Shown here: positions 15,156-22,377 of the stretch, in pieces | Numbering within the stretch: the stretch's first letter is position 1 | Layout: the number at the start of each line of letters is the position of its first letter | Origin: Chloroflexota bacterium | GTDB taxonomy: Bacteria; Chloroflexota; Anaerolineae; Promineifilales; Promineifilaceae | NCBI GenBank assembly: GCA_024223125.1 | Contig: JAAEOP010000089.1 | Span: 1 to 22,377, forward strand | DNA length: 22,377 nucleotides | Direction of reading: 5' to 3' | Notes under the pieces: model-generated | What the model saw: only the letters and a program-made list of their open reading frames with translations | What the model was told of the DNA's origin: nothing | The model's database searches: none | Position numbers and translations under genes: made by a program

Positions 15156-16250
15156 ATGAATTTGCAACCCACGACCGTACCTGAACTCCAAGAGATGATA
15201 CAAACCCACAATAATTTGCTGCCGCGAGGCGGGGGCACGAAACCGGCCTTGTCTACGCCGCCAGTCGGAGCGATGAGCCTGAATATGTGTAGGTTGGCGG
15301 GGATTCTGGAATATGAGCCGGGGGAGTACACGTTTACGGCGTTGGCGGGTACGCCCGTCTCCACCATCCAATCCGCTCTAGCTCAACACAACCAGTATTT
15401 GCCCTTTGACCCGCTGTTGGTACAGGCCGGGGCCACGTTGGGCGGTACGGTCGCTACCAACACAAACGGCTCTGGACGATACCGGTACGGTGGGGTGCGC
15501 GATTTTATTTTGGGTATCAAGTTTGTGGATGGGCACGGCCGTCTCATTCGCAGCGGCGGCAAGGTGGTGAAAAATGCGGCCGGTTTTGATCTGCCTAAAT
15601 TTATGACCGGTAGCCTGGGACGGTATGGGGTGTTGGTAGAGATCAGCTTTAAGGTATTCCCACAACCGGCCGCTTACCAGACGTTGCAGGCGCAATATAA
15701 AAATCTGGCAGCGACCGTGCAAGCGCTTTTTAAGTTAGCGCCACGGCCGTTTGAAATAGACGCTCTGGATTTGCTGCCTGAGGGTAACGGCCGTTGGTCG
15801 TTGGTTTTGCGGCTAGGAGGATTGGCTGCTGCCTTGCCACAGCGTCTTGTGCGCCTGACTAAGTTTTTGCGAATGGAAACGGAGGCGACCGTAGTTGCGC
15901 CATTGCCAGATGAGGCTGAATTCTGGCAGGCAGCCAATGGACTGGCACGGGTAGATCAATCGGCCACACTGGTAAAAGTGCCGCTGGCTATGAGACAATT
16001 GCCAGACCTGGACACGGCTATATCTTTACTCCGGGCAACACGTTGGTACACGGCCGGCGGTAATGTAGCCTGGTTGTCTGTGCAAGATGCGGCCGCGTTA
16101 AACACAGTTCTGGCAGAGTTGGGGTTGGTCGGATTGGCTTTGTGGGGTGGCGACGGCCGTCTCTATTTCGGCCAACGTAAAGGTGAATCACTGGCTCGCC
16201 GTGTCAAACAAGCCCTTGATCCGGATGGGAAATTCTTATCTGATTTGTAA
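15156..16250 (+). CDS. glcE: Glycolate oxidase FAD-binding subunit GlcE
   Basis: A 364-residue flavin subunit of glycolate oxidase, which with GlcD and GlcF oxidises glycolate to glyoxylate and delivers electrons to the respiratory chain. The FAD_binding_4 domain fills the first ~180 residues: LLPRGGGTKPAL (21-32) contacts FAD, and GATLGGTVATNTNGSGRYRYGGVRDFILGI with RSGGKVVKNAAGFDLPKFMTGSLG are the typical flavin-domain motifs. The C-terminal part ends in LDPDGKFLSDL, matching the usual D-P-x-G-x-F end. GlcE alone is not catalytic; the GlcD subunit is not encoded next to it. GlcF follows 74 bases downstream. The leader is unusually short (see candidate leaderless promoter). Confidence 0.88.
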   Translation: MNLQPTTVPELQEMIQTHNNLLPRGGGTKPALSTPPVGAMSLNMCRLAGILEYEPGEYTFTALAGTPVSTIQSALAQHNQYLPFDPLLVQAGATLGGTVATNTNGSGRYRYGGVRDFILGIKFVDGHGRLIRSGGKVVKNAAGFDLPKFMTGSLGRYGVLVEISFKVFPQPAAYQTLQAQYKNLAATVQALFKLAPRPFEIDALDLLPEGNGRWSLVLRLGGLAAALPQRLVRLTKFLRMETEATVVAPLPDEAEFWQAANGLARVDQSATLVKVPLAMRQLPDLDTAISLLRATRWYTAGGNVAWLSVQDAAALNTVLAELGLVGLALWGGDGRLYFGQRKGESLARRVKQALDPDGKFLSDL

Positions 16251-16262
16251 TGTGGCAAGTAG

Positions 16263-16296
16263 CCACATATTTTGTAAATCCACATATTTTGTAAAT
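16263..16296. repeat. Two tandem copies of a 17-bp unit between glcE and glcF
   Basis: CCACATATTTTGTAAAT occurs exactly twice in a row (16263-16279 and 16280-16296). It lies in the 74-base gap between glcE and glcF. It may be a slippage duplication or a binding site; no function is visible. Confidence 0.85.
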
Positions 16297-16324
16297 ATGG
16301 ATGGGAAGAACACGGATATAAACG

Positions 16325-17581
16325 ATGCAGCATAAAATTGATCCTCTAAAATATGGCCCGCGCGGGCAGGTGATGGCTGATGCTATCCAATCTTGTGTAC
16401 ACTGCGGCTTTTGTCTGGCAACCTGCCCCACTTATCGGGTATTGGGGCAGGAGATGGATTCGCCACGCGGCCGTATTTATTTGATGAAAAGCGTACTGGA
16501 AGAGAGGATACCAGCGCCAGATGCCCAACCGTATATTGATCGCTGCCTGGGTTGTGTGGCTTGTGTGCCCGCCTGCCCATCTGGCGTTCCCTATGGCAAA
16601 CTATTGCTAAGTTACCGGGGGTTGGTAGAAGTAGAGCGTAAACGGCCGCTATTGGGCGCCGTCGCTCACAAAATGATTGTGGAAACATTACCCTATCCGG
16701 ACCGGTTTAGAGCGGCTGTAAAAACCAGTAAAATTGGCAAACTGACCCAGCGGGTTTTGCCAGGGCAGTTTCAGGCAATGCTGCAAATGCTGCCGGAAAA
16801 GTTGCCCCCGGCCGTACCGCTACCAGACATTTTCCCGGCCAAAGGGCAGCGGCGGGCGCGGGTGGCGCTGCTAACAGGTTGTGTACAGCAGGCGTTGGCT
16901 CCCGAAATTAATTGGGCTACTGTGCGCGTTCTGGCCGAAAACGGGGTAGAAACTGTCATCCCTAAACAACAAACCTGCTGCGGCTCTATCCTGATGCACA
17001 CAGGCGAGGTTGAGCGGGCGCAGGCATTGGCCCGGCAAAATTTGCGGGCATTTCCCACAGATGTGGATGCGATTGTGACTAATGCGGCCGGTTGTGGTTC
17101 TGGCATGAAGGAGTATGGGCTGCTGTTTAGGGGGCAGATGGAAGAGGAAATGGGACAGCATTTTGCCTCTAAAGCGCTGGATGTGGCGGAATTTTTAGCC
17201 GGGTTGGATTTTGTGCCACCGCCAGGATTTGCACGGCCGTTGTCAGTAGCCTACCAGGATGCGTGTCATTTGCGCCATGCTCAAGGGGTGGTAAGTGAGC
17301 CGCGTCATTTGCTTTCGACCGTGCCCAATCTCACCGTCCTGGAATTGGAGGATGGCGGTTTGTGCTGCGGATCGGCCGGAACCTATAATCTGGAGCAGCC
17401 GGACATTGCCCATCAACTGGGACAGCGAAAAGTGGAGCGGATTTTGGCAACGGGGGCAGCAGCTGTTGTCTCTGGTAATATTGGCTGCCTGACGCAGATT
17501 CAAACCCATTTACGGCCGCGTGGTGTCTCCTTACCCGTTTACCATACGCTGGAATTGTTAGATATGGCCTATCGTCTTTGA
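16325..17581 (+). CDS. glcF: Glycolate oxidase iron-sulfur subunit GlcF
   Basis: A 418-residue electron-transfer subunit. Two ferredoxin-type [4Fe-4S] clusters: Cys24/27/30/34 (SCVHCGFCLATCPTY) and Cys74/77/80/84 (CLGCVACVPACPSG). Two CCG domains follow, with CCGSILMHTGE and, near the end, DACHLRHAQG and CCGSAGTYN, as in GlcF, GlpC and LutA. Together with GlcE it should link a flavin dehydrogenase to the quinone pool, membrane-associated on the cytoplasmic side. The start ATG 16325 has no strong ribosome site. The pairing with GlcE makes GlcF more likely than GlpC. The protein has normal length and no broken motif. Confidence 0.9.
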   Translation: MQHKIDPLKYGPRGQVMADAIQSCVHCGFCLATCPTYRVLGQEMDSPRGRIYLMKSVLEERIPAPDAQPYIDRCLGCVACVPACPSGVPYGKLLLSYRGLVEVERKRPLLGAVAHKMIVETLPYPDRFRAAVKTSKIGKLTQRVLPGQFQAMLQMLPEKLPPAVPLPDIFPAKGQRRARVALLTGCVQQALAPEINWATVRVLAENGVETVIPKQQTCCGSILMHTGEVERAQALARQNLRAFPTDVDAIVTNAAGCGSGMKEYGLLFRGQMEEEMGQHFASKALDVAEFLAGLDFVPPPGFARPLSVAYQDACHLRHAQGVVSEPRHLLSTVPNLTVLELEDGGLCCGSAGTYNLEQPDIAHQLGQRKVERILATGAAAVVSGNIGCLTQIQTHLRPRGVSLPVYHTLELLDMAYRL

Positions 17582-17883
17582 CCAATCATCCCCCCTGTTC
17601 TATAATCTCACCCTGTCTGACAATCAATCTACACATCCATCAGGCAAGTACAAAAGAATGTTTATTCACCAGCCAAATCTAAAATTAGATATATTATCAG
17701 GGCAGCGTGGGAGAAAAGTTTGTTAATGGACTCTCACCCTGATCTGCCTGACCCTGATCAACCCTCCCCAACAATCTTATTAGCCAAATCAACTGTATAT
17801 GGGGTAACGGGCAACCTTTTAACGGTTAGCGTTATTGCGTGCTGTTGGGGTGACGGCCGTGTACACCCTCCCTTTTTAAGTCC
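17582..17883 (+). promoter_or_regulatory. Structured 302-nt leader upstream of the CNNM/CorC gene pair
   Basis: No gene is seen here. Structures visible by eye: ATCTAA-AA-TTAGAT (near 17680); a larger stem with GGCAG (17701-17705) pairing CTGCC (17744-17748) and GGGAGA pairing TCTC-A-CCC inside it; the word ACCCTGATC twice (17736-17744, 17751-17759); and a last stem GGGTG (17848-17852) with CACCC (17864-17868) followed by TCCCTTTTT, directly before the ATG at 17884. GTGTACAC (17859-17866) is a competing palindrome. Alternative folding with a terminator-like end suggests cis-regulation, possibly metal-related given the genes behind it. This is inference; it matches no riboswitch class I know. 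Confidence 0.4.
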
Positions 17884-19293
17884 ATGTTTGTAAACACAAT
17901 AACCATTTTCGGTGTGGTTTCCCTGTGCATCTTCTTTAATGCGCTTTATGTGGCCGCGGAGTTTTCTACTGTTTCCTCACGGCGCACCCGCATTAGCCAG
18001 ATGGCCGGGCAGGGAAATCGCATGGCCCAACTGTTACATCCCATCGTTGAAGACCGGCAAAAGTTAGATACTTATGTAGCCACCAGTCAGGTAGGGATTA
18101 CCCTTTCCTCCTTGATCGTAGGCGCTTACGGTCAAAATGTGATTGCCCGCAGCCTGATAGCGCCCGTATCTAATCTACTCAATTCAGTAAAGCCTATTTT
18201 GAATTCTGTAGAGCTGGAGACATCTGAAACGTTTGGCCTGGTGGCTGCAAATACAATTGCAGTCATTTTGGTTTTGATTTTTATTACCGTATTACAGGTT
18301 ATTTTAGGTGAACTTTTTCCCAAATCTGTCGCCTTGCAACATCCTGAAAAACTGGCTTCCGCCTGGTTTATTGTGCTGCCGATGTTTGCCTCACAAATAT
18401 TGTTTTCGCCGCTTATCTGGTTTTTTAATGGCAGCGGCGCTCTGATTTTGCGAGCGATGGGACGCAGCTTTAAGGAGAAGGCAGCCCATGCCCATTCGCC
18501 AGAAGAGATTGAACTGCTGGTGACAGAAAGCCATGAAAGTGGTTTGTTGGACGATGAGGAGCGGATGATGCTGCGGAATGCGTTCCGCCTGCGTGATCTG
18601 ACAGCACGACAGGTGATGGTGCATCGTACAAAAATGATTGCGGCGCCGGTGGAAACGGCCGTGTTGGATTTAATGAAAACTGCCATCGCCGCCGGCTACT
18701 CACGTATACCCATCTTCCAAGAAACAATTGATGATGTGATTGGTTTTGTGCATGTGAAAGATTTGTTCAAGCTGCATGTACAGCAGGAAACCAGCGTCAA
18801 ACCCAACCTCCGCGACGTGGTGTATGTGCCCGAAACGATGCCGGTAGCACAAGTGTGGGAACGCTTAAGTAGTCGCCGCAAATATCTGGCCATTGTGTTT
18901 GATGAGTATGGCGGCACCTCTGGCTTGATTACGTTTGAAGATTTGATCGAAGAGATTTTTGGCGAATTGCAAGATGAGTTTGATGATGAAATGGCCCCCT
19001 ACGCCCGCGATAAAGAGGGACGTGTTTACCTACGCGGAGATTTGCTGATTGTGGATGTGAATGAATATTGGGAGTTGAATCTGCCCAATGAAACGGCCGA
19101 TACTCTAAGCGGACTGATTTTTAGCGAATTGGGTCGCCAGCCCCAACCAGGCGATGAAATCACTTTTGACAACATCACTCTGCAAGTTGAGGCCATGGAG
19201 GATCAAGCCGTCTCTGAAATATCACTTTGTTTACCTCAGGAGAATGATACGGAACCGATATTTATAGAATGGGAGGCGGCCGACCATGAGTAA
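17884..19293 (+). CDS. CNNM/CorC family transporter (DUF21-CBS-CorC_HlyC), first paralogue
   Basis: A 469-residue membrane protein of the hemolysin C/CNNM (UPF0053) family. Members mediate Mg2+/Na+ exchange or magnesium efflux; older names such as hemolysin are misleading. Domains: DUF21 transmembrane domain residues ~1-200 (YVAAEFSTVSSRRTR is a family signature; VILGELFPKSVAL follows), CBS pair ~215-335 (RQVMVHRTKMIAAPVE; YSRIPIFQETIDDVIGFVHVKDL; FDEYGGTSGLITFEDLIEEIFGE) and CorC_HlyC domain ~350-450 (VYLRGDLLIVDVNEYW, DTLSGLIFSELGRQPQPGDE). Its stop codon overlaps the start of the next paralogue (ATGAGTAA, 19286-19293), so the two are translationally coupled. No ribosome site is evident before ATG 17884; a T-rich hairpin end lies there instead. 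Confidence 0.93.
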   Translation: MFVNTITIFGVVSLCIFFNALYVAAEFSTVSSRRTRISQMAGQGNRMAQLLHPIVEDRQKLDTYVATSQVGITLSSLIVGAYGQNVIARSLIAPVSNLLNSVKPILNSVELETSETFGLVAANTIAVILVLIFITVLQVILGELFPKSVALQHPEKLASAWFIVLPMFASQILFSPLIWFFNGSGALILRAMGRSFKEKAAHAHSPEEIELLVTESHESGLLDDEERMMLRNAFRLRDLTARQVMVHRTKMIAAPVETAVLDLMKTAIAAGYSRIPIFQETIDDVIGFVHVKDLFKLHVQQETSVKPNLRDVVYVPETMPVAQVWERLSSRRKYLAIVFDEYGGTSGLITFEDLIEEIFGELQDEFDDEMAPYARDKEGRVYLRGDLLIVDVNEYWELNLPNETADTLSGLIFSELGRQPQPGDEITFDNITLQVEAMEDQAVSEISLCLPQENDTEPIFIEWEAADHE

Positions 19294-20716
19294 ACTGTTT
19301 TTGATGATGTTGGCCTTGCCGGCCGTTAGTATGTTGATAAGTCTGTTTCAATCGGAACCAGGGGAAGGCAGCCCCAGTGTCCCGTTTTTGTTAGTGACAA
19401 TTGTTGTTATCTTACTGTTTGTGTTGCTCAATGGCATGTATGTAGCGGCCGAGTTTTCTATTATTGGGGTGCGCTCGACACAGTTAGAACAGATGGTGGA
19501 TGAGGGTCACGGCCGTGCCCAAACTGTCTTAGATGTGGTGAACTCCCGTGACAAACAAGACCGTTATATTGCCACCGCCCAACTGGGTATTACCGTCGCT
19601 TCTCTAGGGTTAGCCATGTACGGTGAACCACGCATTGCCCATTTCATTGAACCAATTTTGGCCGACTCCCCGCTCAATTTATCCCTGGAAGCAGTAGAAA
19701 CAATAGGCTATGTGATCGCTCTGGGTACGTTGACCTATCTGCATGTTGTCGTGGGCGAGATGGTTCCCAAATCACTGGCCCTCACAGATGCACCGGTCAT
19801 GTCCTTACTCCTTTCCCGCCCCATGAAAATCTCAGAGTTGACCCTTAAATATCCGGTGACAGCGCTCAACCGGGTAGGTTTGTGGCTGTTGCGAATCTTT
19901 CGTATTCCTCTGGCAGAAGGACATGCTCGCATTCCTTCCCCGGAAGAGATTGAACTGATCGTGACCGAAAGTATGGAGGGTGGCCTGCTCAATGAAGAAG
20001 AACAGGAGATGATCCTGAACATCTTTGAATTTAGTGAGCGCACAGTAGAACAGGTGATGACGCCGCGTACCAAAGTGCAGGCCATTCCTTATGATCTTTC
20101 TCAAGAAGAACTGCTGCAAATTGTGACCGAAAGCCGCCACAGTCGCTTTCCCGTTTATGTCAAAGATCGGGACCATATTATCGGTATTTTGCATTTGAAG
20201 GATTTGATTTTACAGACAATTGAAGAGCCGGGACGGTTCAATTTGCGTTCGATTTTACGCGCAGCCCCGGCCGTTCCCGAAGATTTGTCGGTAGAAACAT
20301 TGTTGACAGCTTTCAAACTGCAACGCTTACATATGGCAATTGTGCTGGATGAGTTTGGCGGGATGGCCGGCATTGTGACGCTGGAAGATTTGGTCGAGGA
20401 AGTTGTGGGCGAAGTGCGGGATGAATTTGACCAGGAAAAAGAGCCATATGTGGAACTTGGCCCTGGGATGTTGGAAGTGGCTGGAGATTATTTGGTAGAT
20501 GATTTCCCCGATGGTTTTTGGGGAGATGAGGCTGTTTTACCTGATGTGGAGACGGTGGGGGGGCTGGTTATTTCTAAGTTAGGACGGCCGCCGCAAGTAG
20601 GAGATGAAGTCGTTTACAACGATTCTGTGCATCTCAAAGTGTTGGCCGTAGACCGGCGGGCTGTCTCCCGTATTCACATCGAGTTCCCCGACCCAGATTC
20701 TGAAGACGCTGATTGA
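19286..20716 (+). CDS. CNNM/CorC family transporter, second paralogue
   Basis: A 476-residue homologue of the previous gene with the same domain order: one extra N-terminal hydrophobic segment (residues ~3-20), then DUF21 (LLNGMYVAAEFSIIGVRSTQLEQM; VVVGEMVPKSLAL), CBS pair (VMTPRTKVQAIPYDLS; HSRFPVYVKDRDHIIGILHLKDL; LDEFGGMAGIVTLEDLVEEVVGEV) and CorC_HlyC (MLEVAGDYLVDDFPD; TVGGLVISKLGRPPQVGDE). The two differ enough to be an old duplication and may form a heterodimer, since CNNM proteins work as dimers (inference). The start overlaps the upstream stop by 8 bases; no separate ribosome site is needed for coupling. An imperfect hairpin (20718-20739) follows the stop. Confidence 0.93.
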   Translation: MSKLFLMMLALPAVSMLISLFQSEPGEGSPSVPFLLVTIVVILLFVLLNGMYVAAEFSIIGVRSTQLEQMVDEGHGRAQTVLDVVNSRDKQDRYIATAQLGITVASLGLAMYGEPRIAHFIEPILADSPLNLSLEAVETIGYVIALGTLTYLHVVVGEMVPKSLALTDAPVMSLLLSRPMKISELTLKYPVTALNRVGLWLLRIFRIPLAEGHARIPSPEEIELIVTESMEGGLLNEEEQEMILNIFEFSERTVEQVMTPRTKVQAIPYDLSQEELLQIVTESRHSRFPVYVKDRDHIIGILHLKDLILQTIEEPGRFNLRSILRAAPAVPEDLSVETLLTAFKLQRLHMAIVLDEFGGMAGIVTLEDLVEEVVGEVRDEFDQEKEPYVELGPGMLEVAGDYLVDDFPDGFWGDEAVLPDVETVGGLVISKLGRPPQVGDEVVYNDSVHLKVLAVDRRAVSRIHIEFPDPDSEDAD

Positions 20717-20717
20717 G

Positions 20718-20739
20718 GCCGCCGATTGAAATCGGTGGC
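20718..20739. terminator. Hairpin after the CNNM operon
   Basis: GCCGCCGAT (20718-20726) pairs with ATCGGTGGC (20731-20739) around TGAA, one G-T pair. It begins one base after the stop codon of the second CNNM gene. No T-run follows, so it may be a transcript-stabilising or weak termination hairpin. Confidence 0.5.
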
Positions 20740-20867
20740 TGATACACAAAAGTGCGCTAAAAGTGAGCAATGCACTGAGCGTGGCCGGGTCCTACACTTG
20801 TCACCTGCAAACTTGCAAACCTACACACTTGCCCCTCCCCCATCTTAAGCTAACATTATAGTTACCT

Positions 20868-20939
20868 GCCCTCGTAGCTCAATGGATAGAGCATCCGCCT
20901 CCTAAGCGGGAGATCCAGGTTCGAGTCCTGACGGGGGTA
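20868..20939 (+). tRNA. tRNA-Arg(CCU)
   Basis: A 72-nt cloverleaf folds cleanly: acceptor GCCCTCG with CGGGGGT (one T-G and one G-T pair), D arm GCTC...GAGC, anticodon stem TCCGC/GCGGG around loop CTCCTAA (anticodon CCT), variable loop AGAT and T arm with TTCGAGT loop (one mismatch at the stem base). Discriminator A at 20939; CCA is not encoded. It decodes AGG. No integrase or attachment-site repeat is seen beside it. Confidence 0.95.
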
Positions 20940-20949
20940 TTGATATGGT

Positions 20950-20991
20950 GGTTGACGGATAGTGGTTAGTACCAACCACTATCCGCCAACC
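20950..20991. terminator. 18-bp stem hairpin between tRNA-Arg and a convergent gene
   Basis: GGTTGACGGATAGTGGTT (20950-20967) pairs with AACCACTATCCGCCAACC (20974-20991) with one G-T-type mismatch and a 6-base loop. It lies 11 bases after the tRNA and 15 bases before the end of the convergent zinc-ribbon gene, a good place for a bidirectional terminator. It lacks a T-run on either side. Confidence 0.65.
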
Positions 20992-21005
20992 ATCACCCAC
21001 ATTTA

Positions 21006-21479
21006 TCAACCAAACGATAAATAACTCCCAGGAATCAGCAAGACACCTATCGCTATCAAAATATAACCGGCAACACTGATGGCAAGCGGTTTGAGCGCCT
21101 TGTCCATGTGATAGAACAAAAACCCCAGCCCGACAATATAAAACAGGAATATCATCCCAATGCCCCACAAAATATTCTCTGTGAAAGCTACAAATAGAAA
21201 CCAGAAATAGCCGACGGTTATCAACAAGCTGCCAATGAAAACTAAGGTAGCGCCAAAAATCAATCCCGCTTCTTCGTACAGGACAGAGATAATTGCCATA
21301 CTGGTAACAATGACAATGAAACCTCCAACGGCCGCAGCTACCCAAGTCGGGATTGAAAATTTTCCGGCTTTGCTCATATCAGCGTCGCACTTGCGACAGT
21401 GTGTGAGCATAACAGAATTCATCGTGCCGCATTGATCACATTTAACCATTTCATAATCGGTTGGAAATTGATCTGCCAT
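21006..21479 (-). CDS. Zinc-ribbon protein with about four membrane helices
   Basis: A 157-residue protein. An N-terminal zinc ribbon, Cys14/Cys17 (VKCDQCGTMN) and Cys28/Cys31 (THCRKCDADM), precedes about four hydrophobic helices: residues ~44-69, ~74-100, ~106-126 and ~131-152. I know no specific family; the layout is common among bacterial proteins of unknown role. ATG 21479 is chosen because AAAGGAGG lies 6 bases upstream, a strong ribosome site; the longer frame up to 21518 starts in an intergenic GCGGAAT repeat. It is on the same strand as priA, 73 bases downstream of its stop. Confidence 0.75.
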   Translation of the reverse strand: MADQFPTDYEMVKCDQCGTMNSVMLTHCRKCDADMSKAGKFSIPTWVAAAVGGFIVIVTSMAIISVLYEEAGLIFGATLVFIGSLLITVGYFWFLFVAFTENILWGIGMIFLFYIVGLGFLFYHMDKALKPLAISVAGYILIAIGVLLIPGSYLSFG

Positions 21480-21552
21480 AAAAACCTCCTTTGCAAATGC
21501 GGAATGCGGAATTTTCATTTATTCGTGACGCGCTTCACGCATTCTGTCTCCT

Positions 21553-22377
21553 CTACAATGTAGACACCGGGTCAATATCTACCAACCACGGCCGCGGCAC
21601 AGGAAAATCTTCCAACAGCCGCACCGGGTCAGGGGAACGAATGATGATTTGCCAGCGGTAACGGCCGTCAATCCGATTAAAAAATGGTGGCGTCGGTCCC
21701 AAAATTTCAGTGGCCCCCAATGCCTTTTCCCGAATGTGTAACCGTAACCCTCTGGCTAACTTTTCCGCTTCCCGCTGGCCACGTTCATTCACCGGGTCAA
21801 TATACAGCAGCCGGGCCATACGCCGGAAAGGGGGCAGGCTGTGCTGGGTGCGGAAGCGAATCTCCTCGATGTAAAAACTGGCGTAATCATGTTCAGCCGC
21901 CGCCCGAATGGCATAATGTTCTGGCTGGTACGTTTGCAGGATGACACGGCCGCCTAGCAATCCCCGTCCAGCCCGCCCTGCTACCTGTGCCAAAACCTGA
22001 AAAGCCCGTTCTCCCGTCCGGTAATCGGGCAGCCCCAATGAGACATCGGCCGAAATGACCCCCACCAACGTCACCAGCGGCAAATCCAACCCTTTGGCAA
22101 TCATCTGTGTACCTACCAAAATATCCGATTCATGGTTGATGAAGCTGGATAAGAGGCGTTCGTGGGTGTTGCGTCCGGCCGTTGTGTCCCGATCCCAACG
22201 GATGAGCCGGGCCTGGGGCCACTGCTGCTGTACCAACATTTCTACCTGTTCCGTACCCAATCCAAAATGCTTGATACGCCGCGAACTGCATACCGGACAT
22301 TCGGCAAAACTTTGCTCACGACGGCCGCAATGGTGGCACACCAACATCATATGGGGCCGATGATACGTCAGGGGCAT
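21553..22377 (-). CDS. priA: Primosomal protein N' (PriA helicase), C-terminal part (5' end outside window)
   Basis: The minus-strand frame is open to the window edge, so only the last ~275 residues are present. PriA is the 3'-5' helicase that reloads the replisome at collapsed forks. LTYHRPHMMLVCHHCG and ECPVC hold zinc-binding cysteines of the CRR insert. The helicase C-terminal domain shows VGTQMIAKGLDLPLVTLVGVISADVSLGLPDYR (motif V region) and AQVAGRAGRG (motif VI). The C-terminal domain ends in RWQIIIRSPDP and a short tail. The Q-loop, Walker A and Walker B would be further right. The family match is unambiguous. Confidence 0.95.
   Translation of the reverse strand: MPLTYHRPHMMLVCHHCGRREQSFAECPVCSSRRIKHFGLGTEQVEMLVQQQWPQARLIRWDRDTTAGRNTHERLLSSFINHESDILVGTQMIAKGLDLPLVTLVGVISADVSLGLPDYRTGERAFQVLAQVAGRAGRGLLGGRVILQTYQPEHYAIRAAAEHDYASFYIEEIRFRTQHSLPPFRRMARLLYIDPVNERGQREAEKLARGLRLHIREKALGATEILGPTPPFFNRIDGRYRWQIIIRSPDPVRLLEDFPVPRPWLVDIDPVSTL

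Noticed and set aside
16263..16296. Start of a CRISPR array
   Set aside because: The two 17-bp units are directly adjacent without spacers.
18132..18686. 184-residue minus-strand open frame inside the first CNNM gene
   Set aside because: It is antisense to a strongly supported gene and shows no family pattern; similar frames occur antisense to the second CNNM gene.
19286..19293. Frameshift splitting one long CNNM gene into two
   Set aside because: Each protein has its own complete DUF21, CBS pair and CorC_HlyC domain, so this is a coupled tandem duplication.
20868..21006. tRNA-Arg as an integration site of a genomic island
   Set aside because: No integrase, no repeat of the tRNA 3' end and no foreign-looking genes follow; the next gene is an ordinary zinc-ribbon gene and then priA.

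Overview
The window looks like a chromosomal segment of a bacterium, tentatively Chloroflexota (Anaerolineae-like). The support is indirect: PRC-barrel proteins, small zinc-ribbon proteins, a glycolate-oxidase GlcE/GlcF pair, few operon-style gene overlaps, and several genes lacking a clear Shine-Dalgarno site. No rRNA or marker gene settles the taxonomy. There is no CRISPR array, prophage, integrase or complete transposase.

Layout. 1-1583 (+): the 3' part of a DppF/OppF-type peptide ABC ATPase and a PRC-barrel protein. 1557-7223 (all minus strand, in reading order from the right): a betainyl-CoA-thioesterase-like hotdog protein, an acyl-CoA dehydrogenase, a decayed ADP-forming acyl-CoA ligase interrupted by a 95-bp MITE-like element, a CocE/NonD-type S15 hydrolase, a quinone oxidoreductase and a serine-hydrolase remnant. 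This was probably once a CoA-thioester catabolic cluster. 7413-9528 (+): an SRAP protein (YedK/HMCES), a GmhB-like HAD phosphatase and an atypical SDR. 9539-10166: two gene remnants (TPR regulator, minus; polyprenyl synthase, plus) that meet head to head at a deletion scar. 10234-10479 (-): a DUF2082 zinc ribbon. 10665-12713 (+): a ClC-CBS-TrkA_C chloride transporter or channel. 12869-14917 (-): a methyltransferase, a GIY-YIG protein and a GAF protein with a strong terminator. 15156-17581 (+): GlcE and GlcF. 17884-20716 (+): two overlapping CNNM/CorC paralogues behind a structured 302-nt leader. 20868-20939 (+): tRNA-Arg(CCU). 21006-22377 (-): a zinc-ribbon membrane protein and the C-terminal part of PriA.

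The most striking features are not genes. First, the perfect octamer palindrome ACGGCCGT occurs 28 times (about 0.3 expected by chance) in all reading frames, between genes and inside pseudogenes, like the cyanobacterial HIP1 repeat. Second, a 95-bp element has 11-bp terminal inverted repeats (GTAACC...GGTTAC) and exact 8-bp target duplications (TTATCACA). Removing it with one duplication copy restores the reading frame of the acyl-CoA ligase it interrupts, which shows real insertion. Third, three loci carry 5'-truncated gene remnants abutting intact or broken neighbours, which indicates repeated deletion in this part of the genome.
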